The position numbers and the translations under genes were made by a program. A stretch of 45,883 nt of DNA from Chloroflexota bacterium (GTDB taxonomy: Bacteria; Chloroflexota; Anaerolineae; B4-G1): positions 1-45,883 of the forward strand of contig JAAZAN010000174.1 of the NCBI GenBank assembly GCA_012514315.1, written 5' to 3'. The notes beneath the pieces were generated by a model. It did no database searches. It had not been told where the DNA came from and saw only the letters and a list, made by a program, of their open reading frames with translations. Below, one piece after another: positions 42,259 to 45,883 of this stretch (position 1 is the first letter of the stretch; every line of letters begins with the position of its first letter).

Positions 42259-43005
42259 GTGTCAAGGGTTCACTATTTCGCTGATGGGTACTTGTTGGAG
42301 GCCGAGGGGCCAAACCGGCAGTCCACGTGGGTGTGTATGTTCAACCTGTCCACCCGTGAGTCCAAAATGAAGTTCACCTTTTACTATGAGGATGCAGAGC
42401 CCACGACGATGGAGCACCGCATGCTGCCTCAAAGAGGGGCCAATTTGCATCTGCTCGGATGCCCGGAGGTCCTGCGTGACAAGCGCTTCGGTGCTAAGAT
42501 CGAGACATCCGAACCGATGATCATCCAGATCACCACCGGATACTATGGCGTCGGCGATCGGGATGACTGGTACACTCGGGCGATGCATTCGGTCATCTGC
42601 AATGACCGGCTATCGGCGGTCAACTACTATGCCGATGGCCTGGTGATCGACCGGCCCGGTGTGCGACTCAAGGAGCCAGAATGGGCGTTCATACTGAACC
42701 CTGGTACGATGCCTGCCGACGTGACCCTGTCCGCATACTACAATGATGGGGAGCAGATTAGTTACGACTTTCACGTCGCCCCACAGCGAGTCCTGCCTGT
42801 CTTTATGGATGAGCTGGTGATCAAGAACAAGCTGTTTGGCGCCAGGTACATCAGTAACGTGCCCGTGGCCATCCAACAGACGCGGCTTATCGAGGAAGAG
42901 GACCGCAAGACCATCCGTTCCTGTTATTCAGTGATGGCAATTCCCGGTCCGCTGAGCTGGCAGGACGATGCTGAGCTCTGCCTATGTTGTAAGGATGTGG
43001 AGTGA
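42259..43005 (+). CDS. Tandem ASRT-domain protein 2 (putative sugar sensor)
   Basis: This 248-residue protein is a paralogue of the gene at 32419 with the same two ASRT-like beta-sandwich repeats. Repeat 1 is MFNLSTRESKMKFTFYYEDAE. Repeat 2 is WAFILNPGTMPADVTLSAYY, APQR, and NVPVAIQQTR, close to the ASRT pattern ending NVPIVVQHTR. The C-terminus carries an extra Cys-rich tail (ELCLCCKDVE). The start is a GTG with GAGGAGG eight bases upstream. Its stop shares a base with the next start (TGATG), so it is coupled to the GH38-like gene. The role is inferred as in copy 1. Confidence 0.75.
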   Translation: MSRVHYFADGYLLEAEGPNRQSTWVCMFNLSTRESKMKFTFYYEDAEPTTMEHRMLPQRGANLHLLGCPEVLRDKRFGAKIETSEPMIIQITTGYYGVGDRDDWYTRAMHSVICNDRLSAVNYYADGLVIDRPGVRLKEPEWAFILNPGTMPADVTLSAYYNDGEQISYDFHVAPQRVLPVFMDELVIKNKLFGARYISNVPVAIQQTRLIEEEDRKTIRSCYSVMAIPGPLSWQDDAELCLCCKDVE

Positions 43006-45842
43006 TGACTGATCGCCCAATGGCTATTGTGGCCACGACTGAAACGATATTCTTCGGCAAAGTAGATGACGTCCTGCGTCAATGGGTAGGGGTTACGATC
43101 AGCAATCCGTCTGATGGGTGCGTGGGAGCCACAGTTGTCATCGAGGCCGGCGGTGAGTCGGTATCCACTTCCCTGGATCTCCGGCCTGGGGTGGCGGAAT
43201 ATCGATGCCACGCACCTGTCCTCTGGCCCGACCGATCTGCTGAGCCGCGAGCAGTGGTTCGTCTGATCGCTGATGGCGTCGAGGCGTCCGCTGAGGTCTC
43301 GGTCGGCACGCATCGTCCTTGGACCATCTATGTGCTGAGTGATGCATGTACCGACTACACATGGGTCTATGACAACACGCAGGCCGTGCACGCCGACGAT
43401 GCCGCTATCACCGAGGCGGAGCTGAATGTTGCCGAGGCGACGGTGGATGGTCCCGAGTCCGATCACAATCACTACAACATGGTGCATGCACGTGAGCTGG
43501 AGTTCTATCTTGAGCAGTATCCGGACAAGGCCGGCCGGCTTCTCAGCGCTGTTCAAGACGGCACGATCGGGTTCAACCCGTTCTACAACATGTGTATGAC
43601 CAACGATCTGACGCTTGAAGAACTGATCCGCCACTTCTACCCTGCGCGTCGATGGGCGGAGGAGCACGATCTAGACCTGGGGTATGCCAACCATCAGGAG
43701 ACACCAACGATCACCTGGGCGGCGGCGACCGTCTTGGCCAACAGTGGCGTCGGGCACCTGGTGAAGTCCATCCTTCCATACGAGTGCCCGTGGGCGGAGC
43801 GATTGGACGTGCTGCCGGTTCACTACTGGGAAGGACCCGATGGGAGCCGTGTCTTGGTGCGATTGCGGAACGGCGACTACGTGGAGGCCAGATTCCTGCT
43901 CCGCGACTTGCGATCAACGGTCACTGCTCTGCACGACAGTACGATCCCATACTATGAGGAGCTGGCCGATCGGTATCCATTTGACGCGATCGGGCTGGTG
44001 GGATGTTACGGTGATCTGGCTCCGAACAGCCGGGACCTGGCCGCCAAGAAGTCCGCGACCGTAGCCGCCTACAACGCGCACGATTGGGAGTATCCCAAGC
44101 TGGTCAACGCATCGCACAAGCAGTTCTGGGATGACATCGATGCCCAGATCGCCGAGAGGGCGCCTGACGTGCCTGTCGTCAAGGGTGACTATGGTACGTC
44201 TTGGGAAGCCTGGCCGGTCAGCCTGGCCTACGATTTCGCTGGCTGGCGGCGCGCTCAGGAGCGCGCTAGGGTTGCTGATAAGCTGAGCTCGATTCTGTCA
44301 CGGCGTGATGCTGAATGGTATGAAGCACACCGCGAGCAGCTCGAGCAGGGCTGGATGAATACAATCTATCTTGCCGACCATGCGTGGAATGGCGCCAACG
44401 ATGTAAACCGAGCCCTCAATGCCCGGTTGCGGCGAGAGTGGCAGGTTGCTGCCAATTCGGCCTTTGACGCGGTCATCGATGATGGCTTGTGCGCATTAGC
44501 CGCACAGATCCCTGCCGAGGAAGAGGGCAGGTTTGCGGTCTTCAATGGGCTGGGCTGGCCGAGATCGGGTGTCGTTCGCATACCCGGTGAGAACTCGGGC
44601 GCTGCTGTCGTTGATGTGGAGACCGGGGATCCCGTGGCTTCACAGGTCGCACTTGAGGACGGAAAGCCCGTGCTATGCTTCGAGGCGCGAGACGTACCTT
44701 CAGTGGGCTATCGGGTGTTCGAGCTACAATCTGACCGTGAGCTGCCCGCCGGCCCCGAGTGGGTCTGGGATGACGACGCCAACACACTGGAAGGGCCTCT
44801 GTACCGTGTTACTGTGAGTCAGGTGACCGGCGGCATTGAGAGCCTCTTTGACAAGGTGCGCGGTCGGGAGCTGGTGGATGATAGCAGCCCATACCATGTC
44901 AATCAGTGTCTGTACTTCTCTGATGGGATCGAGTACACCCCTTCGAATGCGGTCGTCAGGCTTGGCGAGTGCGGTGCGGTCTCCGCTCAAGTCGTCGTCG
45001 AGACTGGGCTCAAGAACACTTCTCTCCGATCCATCATCACGCTGTATGCGCATCTTGACCGTGTGGATATTCGCAACGAGCTTGAGAAGATACCCACATC
45101 GGAGAAGCAGGAGCTAGACTTCGCCTTTCCCTTCCGGGTTTCGGACAGACAGTATCGGTTCGAGGCGCCGGGCGCAATCATCACGCCCGGCGACGATCAG
45201 GTTCCTGGCGCGGGGCAGGCCGTCACGGCCGTGCGCCACTTCGTGGACACCTTCAACGACGAATTCGGTGTCATTCTGTCACAGGCCGACTCGGCTATTG
45301 TGGAGTTCGGTCACCGCACGACGTTGGAGGATCCCTTGCGGCCGGATCCGAACAACAGCACAATTCTAGCGCTTGCCATGGCCAACTGCATCGACTGGGA
45401 CGAGATCATCCGTGACCAGGCGGGCAATGATAGCTTCGTCTATCGCTACAGTCTGTGTGGTCACGCAGGTGGCTTCGATCCTGTGAGCGCCGTCCGGTTC
45501 GGTTGGGAGGACAACAACGAGCTTCTGGCTGTGCCACTCACGTCGGGCCAGAACGGGGAGCTGCCGGAGCAGAGCCACAGCTTCCTGGAAGTTAGCCCGG
45601 ATCACGTTGTTCTGGCGGGGTTCAAGGTTGCCGAGGAAAATGGTCTGATTGTACGGCTATGGGAATGCGCAGGAACTGAGGCTTTGGCCCGCGTGTCGAC
45701 GCACGGTCTGGGCGTTCTGAGCCGGACGACCGTGACGGACCTGCTCGAGCGAGATAAGAGTGAACTGACGTTGATGGACGATGTCGTTGAGGTCTCCGTG
45801 CCGGCGCTTGGCATAGCCACGGTGCGACTGGTGCACCACTAG
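43005..45842 (+). CDS. GH38-like protein, copy 2, with altered metal motif
   Basis: The 945-residue protein is a paralogue of the gene at 22936 (shared GPDGSRV, YPFDAI, QFWDDI and WGTTWEEWP/YGTSWEAWP segments). The His-x-Asp metal motif reads LSDACTDYTW, with Cys115 in place of His and Asp117 kept. The nucleophile region is FNPFYNMCMT with Phe193, as in copy 1, and the later motif is ADHAWNG. It may be catalytically inactive, use Cys as a ligand, or act on another substrate. An in-frame GTG one codon earlier (43002) is the alternative start. No signal peptide is seen. Confidence 0.78.
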   Translation: MTDRPMAIVATTETIFFGKVDDVLRQWVGVTISNPSDGCVGATVVIEAGGESVSTSLDLRPGVAEYRCHAPVLWPDRSAEPRAVVRLIADGVEASAEVSVGTHRPWTIYVLSDACTDYTWVYDNTQAVHADDAAITEAELNVAEATVDGPESDHNHYNMVHARELEFYLEQYPDKAGRLLSAVQDGTIGFNPFYNMCMTNDLTLEELIRHFYPARRWAEEHDLDLGYANHQETPTITWAAATVLANSGVGHLVKSILPYECPWAERLDVLPVHYWEGPDGSRVLVRLRNGDYVEARFLLRDLRSTVTALHDSTIPYYEELADRYPFDAIGLVGCYGDLAPNSRDLAAKKSATVAAYNAHDWEYPKLVNASHKQFWDDIDAQIAERAPDVPVVKGDYGTSWEAWPVSLAYDFAGWRRAQERARVADKLSSILSRRDAEWYEAHREQLEQGWMNTIYLADHAWNGANDVNRALNARLRREWQVAANSAFDAVIDDGLCALAAQIPAEEEGRFAVFNGLGWPRSGVVRIPGENSGAAVVDVETGDPVASQVALEDGKPVLCFEARDVPSVGYRVFELQSDRELPAGPEWVWDDDANTLEGPLYRVTVSQVTGGIESLFDKVRGRELVDDSSPYHVNQCLYFSDGIEYTPSNAVVRLGECGAVSAQVVVETGLKNTSLRSIITLYAHLDRVDIRNELEKIPTSEKQELDFAFPFRVSDRQYRFEAPGAIITPGDDQVPGAGQAVTAVRHFVDTFNDEFGVILSQADSAIVEFGHRTTLEDPLRPDPNNSTILALAMANCIDWDEIIRDQAGNDSFVYRYSLCGHAGGFDPVSAVRFGWEDNNELLAVPLTSGQNGELPEQSHSFLEVSPDHVVLAGFKVAEENGLIVRLWECAGTEALARVSTHGLGVLSRTTVTDLLERDKSELTLMDDVVEVSVPALGIATVRLVHH

Positions 45843-45863
45843 CAGACTCTGGGAGGGACGATA

Positions 45864-45883
45864 GTGTACACCGAATGGTATGC
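45864..45883 (+). CDS. Start of another gene in the rightward operon (cut by window edge)
   Basis: A GTG at 45864 lies seven bases after GGGAGG and 21 bases past the GH38-like stop, and it reads (M)YTEWYA before the edge. Only the spacing and ribosome site support it; the product cannot be named. Confidence 0.45.

Noticed and set aside
42924-43667. 247-codon minus-strand frame
   Set aside because: Antisense to the GH38-like gene; arginine- and histidine-rich shadow composition.
1-45883. CRISPR arrays, insertion sequences, tRNA or rRNA genes, attachment sites
   Set aside because: None seen: no spaced direct repeats, transposase or integrase motifs, or tRNA/rRNA signatures on either strand.

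Overview
The window reads as a chromosomal segment of a bacterium, most likely an anaerobic member of the Chloroflexota. This is inference. The pointers are a complete bacterial V/A-type ATPase operon, a tungsten-type aldehyde:ferredoxin oxidoreductase next to a MoaD-like protein (anaerobic lifestyle), a dnaG-rpoD pair whose primase zinc motif is C-x2-H-x17-C-x3-C, and a Tat-plus-lipobox sugar-binding lipoprotein of a style I associate with Chloroflexota. Starts are often GTG and Shine-Dalgarno sequences are strong (GGAGG). No tRNA, rRNA, insertion sequence, CRISPR array or phage gene was recognised.

Region 1 (1-10540, almost all minus strand) is housekeeping energy metabolism. Transcription runs leftward from a promoter near 10.3 kb through V/A-ATPase subunits G/H, C, I, K, F, E, A, B and D, then a universal stress protein. 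A separate promoter near 0.9 kb reads moaD-like and aor (cut by the window edge). Region 2 (10541-15840) holds an AIM24-family gene, then rpoD and dnaG (minus strand), then about 950 bases without a convincing gene but with three strong hairpins.

Region 3 (15841-45883) is a large sugar and small-molecule catabolism island. A divergent control region at 25.87-25.95 kb separates its two arms. It holds a perfect-consensus promoter for a FadR-type GntR gene (rightward), a near-consensus promoter for the leftward operon, and a palindromic operator lying across both. The leftward arm encodes a GH38-like protein, two phosphotriesterase-family proteins, a zinc alcohol dehydrogenase, an ATC-hydrolase-like protein, an 85-residue protein and an FGGY kinase, followed by an M24 peptidase. 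The rightward arm encodes the GntR regulator, an SHMT-like PLP enzyme, a second (HutC/UTRA) GntR regulator with its own perfect-consensus promoter, a DegT aminotransferase, a GH4 glycosidase, a cupin phosphoglucose isomerase, a tandem ASRT-domain protein, a pyruvate-kinase-C-like protein, a URO-D-family protein, two ceramidase-like proteins, an ABC sugar importer (two permeases and a binding lipoprotein, no ATPase in view), a ROK kinase, a second tandem ASRT protein, a second GH38-like protein and the first codons of another gene.

The most unusual feature is that the island repeatedly carries paralogue pairs in which one copy keeps the family's active-site residues and the other has lost several. 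This is clear for the phosphotriesterase-like and ceramidase-like pairs and partial for the GH38-like pair. The two tandem-ASRT proteins, a family proposed to sense sugars, occur with no rhodopsin gene in view. Together the island looks like a regulated import, deglycosylation, phosphorylation and oxidation route for an unidentified sugar derivative.
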